Shown here piece by piece: positions 55,445-63,376 of a DNA stretch of 64,000 nt. How positions within the stretch are numbered: position 1 is the stretch's first letter; each line of letters starts with the position of its first letter. The stretch spans positions 1 through 64,000 of the forward strand of contig NZ_BDCD01000003.1 in the NCBI RefSeq assembly GCF_001613325.1. Reading direction: 5' to 3'. A program made the position numbers and the translations under genes. Source of the DNA: Nocardia yamanashiensis NBRC 100130. Its GTDB lineage: Bacteria > Actinomycetota > Actinomycetes > Mycobacteriales > Mycobacteriaceae. The notes under the pieces are model-generated. The model saw only the letters and a program-made list of their open reading frames with translations, did no database searches and had not been told where the DNA came from.

Positions 55445-56464
55445 GTGATCGAAGGCACCATTCCGCTGCGCACCGCAGTCGTTCTGCGGGATACGGCGCT
55501 GCGCGTCGGCGCGACACCGTGGAATATCGGGACCTTCACGGACATCGATCCGGCGGGGCTGGGCGATGACCGGCTGCGGGTGCCCATCGAATCGGCGTGG
55601 CGATTATGGGAACTCATCGGCGCCACCGGCGGTCCCGGCGCCGGACTGTGCGCCTCGGCGGCGGCCGAGCGCGGCGTGCTCGGGGTGTGGGATCACCTGT
55701 TCAGCAGTCGCGCCACGCTGGCCGAAAGTCTGCGCGCGGTCATGGAATTCCGTTCCGCGGTCACCGATCCGGCGGTGGAATGGCAGGTCATCGAGGACGG
55801 CGGGCTGCTGACGGTGCGGGTGGGCGTGGCCGTGGAATCCGATCCCGTGTTCGTGCCGGTCGAGGAATTCGTGCTCACCCTGATCCTGCGGCGGGTCCGC
55901 GAAGCCACCGGGCAGTACCTGGTGCCGGCCCGGGTCGCGTTCACCCATCGTGTCACGCACCGCCGCCGCGAGCTGGCCGACGAATTCGGCACCGGGCGTA
56001 TCGATTTCGGCGCACCGTACTCCGAGATCACCTTCCTGAACGCGGCACGGCTGCCCACCGGCGGTGATCCCGGCCTGGGTGAGGTGCTGTGCCGGTACGC
56101 CGGACTGTTGCAGTCCACCTCGTACAAGACGCCGGACTGGCGGGACAAACTGCGCGCCGCCATCTCCGAGGCGCTGGCCTACGGTGACGCCGGGCTGGAA
56201 GCGGTGGCGCAGCGGCTGGCGATCAGCCCGCGCACGCTGCAGCGCCGGCTGGCGGAAATGCACACCACCTGGAGCGCGGAAATCGAGAGCGTGCGGCACG
56301 CGCAGGCCCGGGATCTGTTGCGCGACACCGCTCTTCCGGTGCAGGCCATCGCGGCGCGGGTCGGGTACTCCGATGCCCGCACCCTGCGCCGCGCGTTCCG
56401 GCGCTGGTCCGGTCAGACCCCCGACGCCTTCCGGAAAGAGGCCGCCGGGAGTTCCGTGCGCTGA
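55445..56464 (+). CDS. AraC-family regulator (Arabinose_bd type)
   Basis: A 339-residue protein. The N-terminal ~200 residues have the PF12625-like sensor (AWRLWELIGATGGPGAGLCASAAAERGVLGVWDHLF, RVGVAVESDPVFVPVEEFVLTLILRR), and the C-terminal HTH_18 is at ~235-335 (LEAVAQRLAISPRTLQRRLAEMHTTWSAEIESVRHAQARDLLRDTALPVQAIAARVGYSDARTLRRAFRRWSGQTPDAFRK). Such proteins often control adjacent lipid or aromatic catabolic genes. GTG start at 55445. It faces the hydrolase gene, its possible target. Confidence 0.9.
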   Translation: MIEGTIPLRTAVVLRDTALRVGATPWNIGTFTDIDPAGLGDDRLRVPIESAWRLWELIGATGGPGAGLCASAAAERGVLGVWDHLFSSRATLAESLRAVMEFRSAVTDPAVEWQVIEDGGLLTVRVGVAVESDPVFVPVEEFVLTLILRRVREATGQYLVPARVAFTHRVTHRRRELADEFGTGRIDFGAPYSEITFLNAARLPTGGDPGLGEVLCRYAGLLQSTSYKTPDWRDKLRAAISEALAYGDAGLEAVAQRLAISPRTLQRRLAEMHTTWSAEIESVRHAQARDLLRDTALPVQAIAARVGYSDARTLRRAFRRWSGQTPDAFRKEAAGSSVR

Positions 56465-56510
56465 TACCCCGCGTGATCCGCGCACGGATCGGAAGCGACC
56501 CGGCCGGGGC

Positions 56511-57380
56511 TCAGCGCCCCAGCACCTTGTGGAACAACTCCGCCGCCACGTCGGCCGCGGGGTTGATCAGGTTCGGGTCGTCGTAGAAGTCGATCTGGCC
56601 GATCGACTGCAGCCACACCTCGGACTTCTCACCGGGCACGGTGGCGAAGAACTCGCGGGCGAACGGCGGCACCAGCGCGTTCTCCGAGTGCACCATGGCG
56701 AACGGCACCGCGATGCGGGCCGCCGCCTCGATGGAATCGAAGTCGCCGTAGGCGAACGACGCCACCGCATAGCCATTGGTGTAGTTCGGCACCGCGCCGC
56801 GCGGCGTCCCGTAGAACTCGTACGCCTCCCGCAGCGGCATGCCCACGTCACCGCCGTCGGGCGCGACCGCCGGAATGGTCTCGGACTCACCGGTTTCCCG
56901 CCACTTGGCCTCGGCGGCCCGGCCGCGCTCGAGCACCGCCGGATCCGGCGGCATCGCGGCGGTATTGGAGTAGAACCCGGCCACACCGGTGAACGCCTGG
57001 ATCCGCGGATCGTCCGCGACTGCGCGGGCCATGTATCCCGCGCCCGCGCACACACCCACCGCGACGACCGGCAACTGCGCGGTCCGCGCGTCGGAACCCA
57101 ACGCCGTCACCGCATTCCGGATGTCCTCGGCCTTGCCGAACCCGTTCTCGAACTGGCGCGGCTGCCCCGCGCTCTCCCCGAAGGTCCGGTGGTCGAACGC
57201 CAGCGCCGCGAACCCGCGCTCGGCCATGGCCCGCGCATACGCCCCGGCCGCCTGCTCCTTCACCGAGGTCAGTGGACCGCTGGTGACCACCGCGGCGATG
57301 GGCTCCCCGTCGGGCAGATGCAACAGCCCGACCAGTTGATCACCGTTGCTGGTGAAAGTGAATTGCTCGGTTCTCGTCAC
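56511..57380 (-). CDS. Alpha/beta hydrolase with cysteine nucleophile (dienelactone-hydrolase-like)
   Basis: A 289-residue protein. The nucleophile elbow is GVCAGAG, with Cys in place of the usual Ser, as in dienelactone hydrolases. LVGLLHLPDGEPIAAVVTSGPLTSVKEQAAGAYARAMAERGFAALAFDHRTFGESAG is the oxyanion/early part. The putative acid lies in DFDSIEAAARIAVPFAMVHSENA and a late histidine in FHKVL; neither is certain. GTG 57380 has GAGGGGA upstream. The substrate is unknown. Confidence 0.82.
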   Translation of the reverse strand: MTRTEQFTFTSNGDQLVGLLHLPDGEPIAAVVTSGPLTSVKEQAAGAYARAMAERGFAALAFDHRTFGESAGQPRQFENGFGKAEDIRNAVTALGSDARTAQLPVVAVGVCAGAGYMARAVADDPRIQAFTGVAGFYSNTAAMPPDPAVLERGRAAEAKWRETGESETIPAVAPDGGDVGMPLREAYEFYGTPRGAVPNYTNGYAVASFAYGDFDSIEAAARIAVPFAMVHSENALVPPFAREFFATVPGEKSEVWLQSIGQIDFYDDPNLINPAADVAAELFHKVLGR

Positions 57381-57506
57381 CGTGATCCCCTCGAATAGTT
57401 TCGGCTCGTGAAGCCTAGGGCCGCGGCCGAAGCGGCCGGGGGGACAATTCGAGCCGCACCGGGAACAATCCGCGCCACTACCACCGGATGGAAACAGTTC
57501 CGCCGA

Positions 57507-59003
57507 CTACTCTGCCGGGCTCAGGGACGGAATGGGTTCGCGCGCATTGCGTACCGCCGCGGCACGCCAGTACCCGACCGCGCCGAGTACCAGCAGGACG
57601 GCCAGCGTCCCGAGGGTGAACAGTTCGAACTGGGCGCGATCGACACCCCAGACCGCCAGGAAGTCGTACTCGAGTCCGAACAGGCTGTCCAAGACGCCGG
57701 GGAAGATCGCCACGAACGAGCCGAGCGCGACCCAGGCGAGGCAGACCAGGCCCAGCGCCGCGAAGCCGCGATTCCCCACCGGCACCCGGAAAGGCCGGGG
57801 CTGATCCGGGAATCGGGTGCGCAGGCGGATCGCCGCCGGAATCACCAGCAGGTAGCTCAGCAGGAAGGTGGTGATCGAGATGCTCAGCACGACGGCGAAA
57901 ACCGAAGCGCTGGAACCGGTCACCTGCATCGCCACCAGCATGAACACCGTGGCCACGACGCCGGACAGGAGATTCACGCGCAGCGGCGTGCCCAGCCGAT
58001 GATGGAAGACGCCGAAGAACCCGCCGAAGAACGCGCCGTCCGCGGCCGCGACCGCCTGCACCCGATCGCTGATGATCATCCACGCCGCGCCCTGACTCAT
58101 CAGGATCACGATGAACAGCACGGCCGCGACCGTGGCCAGCGGCTCGGCGGCCGGACCGTAGACGGTGAACACGGTGCCGATGGCCTCGAGCAGTCCGCCG
58201 ATGCCGGTGATCTGGTCCTTCGGGACGACGATCAGGATCGCGAAGATCGGAATCAGGTAGCAGGCGGCGGCGGTCAGGCAGGACCGCAGCAGCGAGATGG
58301 GGACGTCGCGCGCCGGATTGTCCATTTCGGCCGCGGCCGCGCTGGAGGATTCGAAACCCAGATAGGCGAACAGCAGGATCGGGGTGACCCCGAGCAGGCC
58401 GGTCATCGTGGGGCTGAAGTCCTGGAAGGAGAGTCCGGCGATGCCGTGCTCGATCGCGTACGCAATGGTGGTGCCGACGAAGAACAGCAGCAACCCCAGT
58501 TTCAGGATCGCGCCGATGGTCGGAATCCACTTTCCCCGGCGCAGGCTGACGACGGCGGCGAGCACGGTCAGCCAGATGAAGCCGAGTTTGAACAGGTAGT
58601 CGCCCACTGATCCCGCCGGCAGGCTGCCGACGTGCTCGTTCCAGGTGGCGGCGGCGAGAAACGAGATCGAGCCGCCGACCCACACCGGCTGGGTGACCCA
58701 GGTCAGCAGTGCGGCGATCGCGCCGGCGCCGCGGCCGAAGGCCGTGCGGACCCAGGTGTAGGCGCCGCCCTCCTCGGTGAACGTCGAGCCGACCTCGGCG
58801 AAGACCAGACCGTAGGGCAGCAGGAAGGTCACCGCGAGCACCAGTGCCCAGGTGAAGGTTTGCGCGCCGAAGGTGGAGACCTGGCCGAGGGTTTCCAGGC
58901 CGACGACAGCGGCGATGATGAGGAAGACGATGTCGAAGCGGCGCAGGGCCTTGACCAGGTGCGCCGATTGTTCCGTCGCCAGGGCTGTCGGGGTGTCAAT
59001 CAT
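57507..59003 (-). CDS. APC-superfamily amino acid/amine permease
   Basis: A 498-residue protein with twelve membrane helices. The first has DIVFLIIAAVVGLETLGQVSTFGAQTFTW, and FAYLGFESSSAAAAEMDNPARDVPISLL is the signature of the APC family (the G-FES and E-x-NP motifs). Transport of amino acids, polyamines or ethanolamine is typical. The ATG at 59003 has GAGACGG before it. It is the first gene on the left side of the amine cluster and reads away from the LysR/TetR pair. Confidence 0.9.
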   Translation of the reverse strand: MIDTPTALATEQSAHLVKALRRFDIVFLIIAAVVGLETLGQVSTFGAQTFTWALVLAVTFLLPYGLVFAEVGSTFTEEGGAYTWVRTAFGRGAGAIAALLTWVTQPVWVGGSISFLAAATWNEHVGSLPAGSVGDYLFKLGFIWLTVLAAVVSLRRGKWIPTIGAILKLGLLLFFVGTTIAYAIEHGIAGLSFQDFSPTMTGLLGVTPILLFAYLGFESSSAAAAEMDNPARDVPISLLRSCLTAAACYLIPIFAILIVVPKDQITGIGGLLEAIGTVFTVYGPAAEPLATVAAVLFIVILMSQGAAWMIISDRVQAVAAADGAFFGGFFGVFHHRLGTPLRVNLLSGVVATVFMLVAMQVTGSSASVFAVVLSISITTFLLSYLLVIPAAIRLRTRFPDQPRPFRVPVGNRGFAALGLVCLAWVALGSFVAIFPGVLDSLFGLEYDFLAVWGVDRAQFELFTLGTLAVLLVLGAVGYWRAAAVRNAREPIPSLSPAE

Positions 59004-59040
59004 GTTCCGTCTCGATTCGGGGTGCCGAGCATTCTTTGAG

Positions 59041-59056
59041 ATTCATCTCGATGAAT
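59041..59056. promoter_or_regulatory. Inverted repeat upstream of the permease gene
   Basis: ATTCATC-TC-GATGAAT is a perfect 16-base palindrome 38 bases before the permease start. Its TTCAT/ATGAA half-sites also occur, with a wider spacing, over the start of the TetR gene. Confidence 0.5.
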
Positions 59057-59183
59057 GATGTTCAGCAAACAACGCCATCGTGTTCAGAACATGTGAACGA
59101 CGCATTTCCCTGCCTATGGTTTTTTGATGCAGATCATCGAAAATGGTGAGTCCGCCCGGCTCGCGGCCCGTGTGCGCGCTGAT

Positions 59184-60098
59184 TCATGCGCTGAAGGTCG
59201 CCCGGATCCGGGTGGCGACCGCGCGCACCCGGGCGGTGCGCTGCACGCCTTTCAGGCTCGCGAGCACCACCGACAGCGGCTCGACCTCGTCGGCGATCGC
59301 GACGGTGACCACCCGGCCGCCGTCGTAGGTGAGATCCGAGGCGGGCAGCTGGTTGAGGATGGAGAATCCGTGCCCGCGCGCCACCAGCCCGCGCACGGCT
59401 TCGTAGCTGCCGGTCCGATACCGGACGGTGGGCGTGACGCCCGCGGCGGTGAACATCGCGAGGAAGTAGTCGCGGCTCACCGGCAGGTCGAGCAGCACCA
59501 TCGGGTCCTCGGCCAGATCGCGCAAGCGAATTGCGGTCTCGCCCGCCAGCCGATGATCCGGGGGCAGCACCACGTGCGGCGGGTAGGTGGCCAGCGTCTC
59601 GCATTCGAGATCGTCGGCGATGCCCAGGTCGTAGCACAGCGCCAACTCGCTGCTGCCGTCCCGCAGTGCCGTCCGCACGGTGTCGGGGCGCACCTCGACG
59701 ACGTCGATCTCCAGCTCCGGATGTGCCTGTCCCACCTCGGAAATGAGCCGGGGCAGCAGGAACGGCGTCAGAGTGACGAAGGACGCCAGCCGGACCCGGC
59801 CGCGGACCGCGTCCTCGTGACCGCGCGCGGCGTCGAGGACATCGCCCAGATGCGCGAGCAGGCCGCGGGTATCGCGCAGCATCTGCTCGCCCGCGGCGGT
59901 CAGCACCAGCCCGCGTGAGCGCTGCCGGATGAACAGGGGCGTGCCGATCTGGTGCTCCAATTGCGAGATCGACGACGAGATCGCCGACTGTGCCACCATC
60001 AGCCGTTCGGCGGCCCTGGTCATGCTCAGGAACGTCGCCGCTTCCACGAAGTAGCGAAGCTGCGTGAGGGTCACGTCGGGGCGGCGCTGCGAGTTCAT
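59184..60098 (-). CDS. LysR-family regulator
   Basis: A 304-residue protein. The winged helix-turn-helix is at ~10-70 (VTLTQLRYFVEAATFLSMTRAAERLMVAQSAISSSISQLEHQIGTPLFIRQRSRGLVLTAAGEQML), and the effector domain follows (RVRLASFVTLTPFLLPRLISEVGQAHPELEIDVVEV). Start ATG 60098 overlaps the TetR stop by ATGA, so the two regulators are co-transcribed. It presumably senses an amine or aldehyde intermediate of the adjacent cluster. Confidence 0.92.
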   Translation of the reverse strand: MNSQRRPDVTLTQLRYFVEAATFLSMTRAAERLMVAQSAISSSISQLEHQIGTPLFIRQRSRGLVLTAAGEQMLRDTRGLLAHLGDVLDAARGHEDAVRGRVRLASFVTLTPFLLPRLISEVGQAHPELEIDVVEVRPDTVRTALRDGSSELALCYDLGIADDLECETLATYPPHVVLPPDHRLAGETAIRLRDLAEDPMVLLDLPVSRDYFLAMFTAAGVTPTVRYRTGSYEAVRGLVARGHGFSILNQLPASDLTYDGGRVVTVAIADEVEPLSVVLASLKGVQRTARVRAVATRIRATFSA

Positions 60099-60739
60099 GA
60101 CATCGCCGTGCTCTCGGCCGCGTCGAAGTCACCGAGGCGGCAGCCGAGCATGGCCTCCAGATACCCCAGCACGCTGTTGCGCGCGCCGATCGCGCTGATC
60201 CGGCGGTTGCGGGCGACGATGTGCAAGCCGAACGCGTCCTCCAATCCGACTGCCGTGCGGGCGATTTCGTCGGCGGACGCGGTGAAGGTGAACGCGCCGT
60301 GACTGCGGCCGATCTCGAGCGCCGTGGTGTACAGCGACACTTCCAGATCGAACAGCGTGGTCATCAGCACCGAATGCCGGGGATTGCGGCTGGCGTGCAC
60401 ATGCAGTTCGTAGAGCACGACGCACAGCGGGTCGTCAGCGGTATCGGGGATGCCGAGTCGCACTGTCCGGTACAGCCTTTCGACCGGATCGGAGCACTCG
60501 CGCACCGCGTCGAGCCGGCGCCGGTAGAACCGGTCCACCGCCGCTTCGTGCACCTCGAGCAGCAGATCCTCCATCGAGGGGTAGTAGTAGCTGACCAGCC
60601 CCGCCGACAGTCCCGCCTCCTGCGCGACGTCCTTGATGCGCAGCCCGGTCAACCCGCGCTGGGCGATGGCCGCGGTCGCGGCGGCCACCATCTCGTGCCG
60701 CCTGTTCTCCTGCTTCTTCGGACGCGCCATGTTCATCAT
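60095..60739 (-). CDS. TetR-family regulator
   Basis: A 214-residue protein. The N-terminal HTH is at ~10-60 (ENRRHEMVAAATAAIAQRGLTGLRIKDVAQEAGLSAGLVSYYYPSMEDLLLEVHEAA). The start is ambiguous between ATG 60739 and ATG 60730 (MARPKK); no Shine-Dalgarno is visible, so the transcript may be leaderless. A 20-base inverted repeat covers the start. It is divergent from the TMADH-like gene (start 60877), its probable target. Confidence 0.9.
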   Translation of the reverse strand: MMNMARPKKQENRRHEMVAAATAAIAQRGLTGLRIKDVAQEAGLSAGLVSYYYPSMEDLLLEVHEAAVDRFYRRRLDAVRECSDPVERLYRTVRLGIPDTADDPLCVVLYELHVHASRNPRHSVLMTTLFDLEVSLYTTALEIGRSHGAFTFTASADEIARTAVGLEDAFGLHIVARNRRISAIGARNSVLGYLEAMLGCRLGDFDAAESTAMS

Positions 60740-60750
60740 TATTTATGAAC
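60731..60750. promoter_or_regulatory. Inverted repeat over the TetR start codon
   Basis: GTTCAT-N8-ATGAAC is a perfect 6-base-arm inverted repeat covering the first codons of the TetR gene and the base just before them. Autoregulation is the simplest reading. Confidence 0.55.
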
Positions 60751-60876
60751 TGGATCAGAAAACAAGTTCAGGTTTGACCTCTCCCCAGGTGGACAGATAG
60801 TCCGGGCCGGACGATTATTTGAGATCAATCGCAAAGAATGGTGCGATCCGATCCCCACTCCAGTCAGGAGCCTGCC

Positions 60877-62991
60877 GTGCGTGATCCCCGCTACGACATC
60901 CTCTTCGAGCCGGTCCGTATCGGACCGGTGACCGCCCGCAATCGGTTCTTCCAGGTTCCGCACTGCAACGGCATGGGCTACCGCGATCCCTCCGGCGAGG
61001 CCTACATGCGGCAGGTCAAGGCCGAGGGCGGCTGGGCGGTGGTGTGCACCGAGCAGGTCGAGATCCACCCCACCTCCGATATCGGGCCGTTCATCGAACT
61101 GCGGCTCTGGGACGACCAGGACCTGCCCGCCCTCACCCGGATCTCGGAGAAGATCCACGAGGGCGGCGCGCTGGCCGGTATCGAACTGGCCCACAACGGG
61201 CTCAACAGCCCCAACCTGATCAGCCGCGAGACTCCGCTGGGCCCGCAGCATCTGCCGGTGGTCTCCTGGAACTACGACCCGGTGCAGGCCCGCGAGATGA
61301 CCCGGTCCGATATCGCCGACCTGCGGCATTGGCATCGTGAAGCGGTGCGCCGCTCGCTGCGGGCCGAGTACGACATCGTCTACGTCTACGCCGGGCACGC
61401 GATCGGCGGGCTGCATCACTTCCTGTCCCCGCGCTACAACAACCGCACCGACGAGTACGGCGGCAGCCTGCGCAACCGGGTCCGGCTACTGCGCGAGATC
61501 CTCGAGGACACCCGCGAGATCTGCGAGGGCCGCGCCGCCGTCGCCTGCCGCATCTCGGTGGACGAACTGCTCGGCGACGCGGGCATCACCCGGGCGGAGA
61601 TGGAAGACGTCATCGGAATGCTCGGTGAGCTTCCGGACCTGTGGGACTTCGTGCTGGGCAGCTGGGAGGACGACTCGGTCACCTCCCGCTTCGGGCCCGA
61701 GGGCGAGCAGGAGCCCTATGTGCGCGGACTGAAGCAGCTCACCACCAAACCCGTTGTGGGCGTTGGACGTTTCACCTCACCGGACATGATGGTGCACCAG
61801 GTCAAGAGCGGCGTGCTCGATCTCATCGGCGCCGCCCGGCCCTCGATCGCCGACCCCTTCCTGCCCCGCAAGATCGAGACCGGCGATCTCGAGGACATTC
61901 GCGAATGCATCGGCTGCAATATCTGCGTCTCCGGTGACTTCACTATGTCTCCGATCCGCTGCACGCAGAACCCCACCATGGGCGAGGAGTTCCGGCGCGG
62001 ATGGCATCCCGAGCGGATCAAACCCCGCGCGAGCGAGTCGACGGTGCTGGTCGTCGGCGCGGGCCCGGCGGGTCTGGAGGCCGCGCGTGCCCTCGGTCAG
62101 CGCGGCTACGCGGTCAGCCTGGCCGAGGCGACGCGCGAACTCGGCGGACGGGTGCGCGCCGAATCGAGCCTGCCGGGCCTGTCGGCGTGGATCCGGGTCG
62201 TGGACTACCGCGAGCAGCAACTGCGGCGGCTCGACAATGTCGAGGTCTTCCGGCAGAGCCCGATGACCGCGGACGACATCCTCGGCAACGACTTTCAGCA
62301 GGTGGTCATCGCCACGGGCGCGCGGTGGCGGCGCGACGGCGTCGCACGCTGGCACACCCACCCGATCCCGATCGACGCCGGGGCCGAAATCCTCACTCCC
62401 GACGACATTTTCGGCGGAGCGCGCCCGCGTGGTCGCAAGGTCGTGCTCTTCGACGACGACCACTATTACCTGGGTGGCGTGCTCGCCGAACTGCTGGCCG
62501 GCGAGAAGTTCGACGTCACCCTGGTCACCCCCGCCGCCCATGTCTCGCAGTGGACGACCAACACGATGGAGGTCCATCGCATCCGCAAGCGGGTGATGAA
62601 CGCCGGCGTCGAGGTTCAGGTCAACCGGGCCGTCACCGCGGTCACCGCGGACGGTGTGACGACGACCTGCGCGTTCACCGGCCACGACGTCACCGTGCCC
62701 GCCGACAGCGTCGTATTCGTCACCGCGCGACTGCCCAACGACGGCCTGTACACCGAGTTGCACCGGCGCAAGGACGAATGGGAGGCCGCCGACCTGCGCT
62801 CCGTGCGCGGCATCGGCGATGCCTGGGCTCCCGGGACCATCGCCGCCGCCGTGTGGTCGGGCCACCGCTACGCCGAGGAACTCGACGAGCCCGTCCGCAC
62901 CGATCCGGTGCCCTTCCGCCGCGAAGTCACCGGCCTGTCCACCGAACCCGTGCTGCTGCCCTTCCCGTCCCTTGCCGCACAACAACTTTGA
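60877..62991 (+). CDS. Trimethylamine-dehydrogenase-like flavoprotein (Old Yellow Enzyme + Fe-S + Rossmann)
   Basis: A 704-residue protein, close to trimethylamine dehydrogenase throughout. The start RDPRYDILFEPVRIGPVTARNRFFQVPHC gives Cys30, the residue to which TMADH attaches 6-S-cysteinyl-FMN. Cys344, Cys347, Cys350 and Cys362 form the [4Fe-4S] site in CIGCNIC and IRCTQNP. The C-terminal half has the VVGAGPAGLEAARAL nucleotide fold. GTG 60877 follows AGGAG at 60866-60870; upstream ATG 60838 would add 13 residues unlike the family. It should oxidatively demethylate an N-methyl amine. Two of three TMA-cage aromatics are changed (Tyr60 to Gln, Trp355 to Asp), so TMA is unlikely. Confidence 0.9.
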   Translation: MRDPRYDILFEPVRIGPVTARNRFFQVPHCNGMGYRDPSGEAYMRQVKAEGGWAVVCTEQVEIHPTSDIGPFIELRLWDDQDLPALTRISEKIHEGGALAGIELAHNGLNSPNLISRETPLGPQHLPVVSWNYDPVQAREMTRSDIADLRHWHREAVRRSLRAEYDIVYVYAGHAIGGLHHFLSPRYNNRTDEYGGSLRNRVRLLREILEDTREICEGRAAVACRISVDELLGDAGITRAEMEDVIGMLGELPDLWDFVLGSWEDDSVTSRFGPEGEQEPYVRGLKQLTTKPVVGVGRFTSPDMMVHQVKSGVLDLIGAARPSIADPFLPRKIETGDLEDIRECIGCNICVSGDFTMSPIRCTQNPTMGEEFRRGWHPERIKPRASESTVLVVGAGPAGLEAARALGQRGYAVSLAEATRELGGRVRAESSLPGLSAWIRVVDYREQQLRRLDNVEVFRQSPMTADDILGNDFQQVVIATGARWRRDGVARWHTHPIPIDAGAEILTPDDIFGGARPRGRKVVLFDDDHYYLGGVLAELLAGEKFDVTLVTPAAHVSQWTTNTMEVHRIRKRVMNAGVEVQVNRAVTAVTADGVTTTCAFTGHDVTVPADSVVFVTARLPNDGLYTELHRRKDEWEAADLRSVRGIGDAWAPGTIAAAVWSGHRYAEELDEPVRTDPVPFRREVTGLSTEPVLLPFPSLAAQQL

Positions 62992-63002
62992 GGAGACCAC
63001 CG

Positions 63003-63374
63003 ATGCCTGCCGTCAACCCCGTTCCCACCGGCCCCGAGCTCGCCGCCACCATGACCCCGAGCGCCTATGTCACCGCCGCCACGCTGCGATCCGGAGATCC
63101 GCAGGAACACGAAAGCGCCCACCTCGCCAGTGCCGACCAGCGATTCAGCGTCGGCTCCTGGCGCGCCCAGCCCTACACCGAATACATCGAGTCCTACCCC
63201 GGTGACGAGTTCACCCACGTGCTCGAGGGCTCGCTGACGCTGACCTCCGAGGACGGCGTGGCTCGCACCTTCGGCCCCGGCGACTCGTTCACCCTCGAAC
63301 GCGGCTGGCGCGGGGAGTACCGGGTCGACGAACCGCTGCTCAAGCAGTTCGCCATCTACATCCCGGGGGAGTGA
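63003..63374 (+). CDS. Cupin-domain protein (DUF861/EutQ-like)
   Basis: A 123-residue protein. The conserved cupin core is YIESYPGDEFTHVLEGSLTLTSEDGVARTFGPGDSFTLERGWRGEYRVDEPLLKQFAIY. The usual metal histidines are largely missing, as in the DUF861 group, which can act on or bind amine derivatives. ATG 63003 has GAGGAGAC at 62990-62997, overlapping the TMADH-like stop. It lies between the flavoprotein and the dehydrogenase, so it probably handles an intermediate. Confidence 0.85.
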   Translation: MPAVNPVPTGPELAATMTPSAYVTAATLRSGDPQEHESAHLASADQRFSVGSWRAQPYTEYIESYPGDEFTHVLEGSLTLTSEDGVARTFGPGDSFTLERGWRGEYRVDEPLLKQFAIYIPGE

Positions 63375-63376
63375 CG

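Noticed and set aside
57408..58610. 400-codon open frame antisense to the APC permease.
   Set aside because: It is a shadow of the permease, with Asp/Arg/Gln-rich sequence and no recognisable domain.
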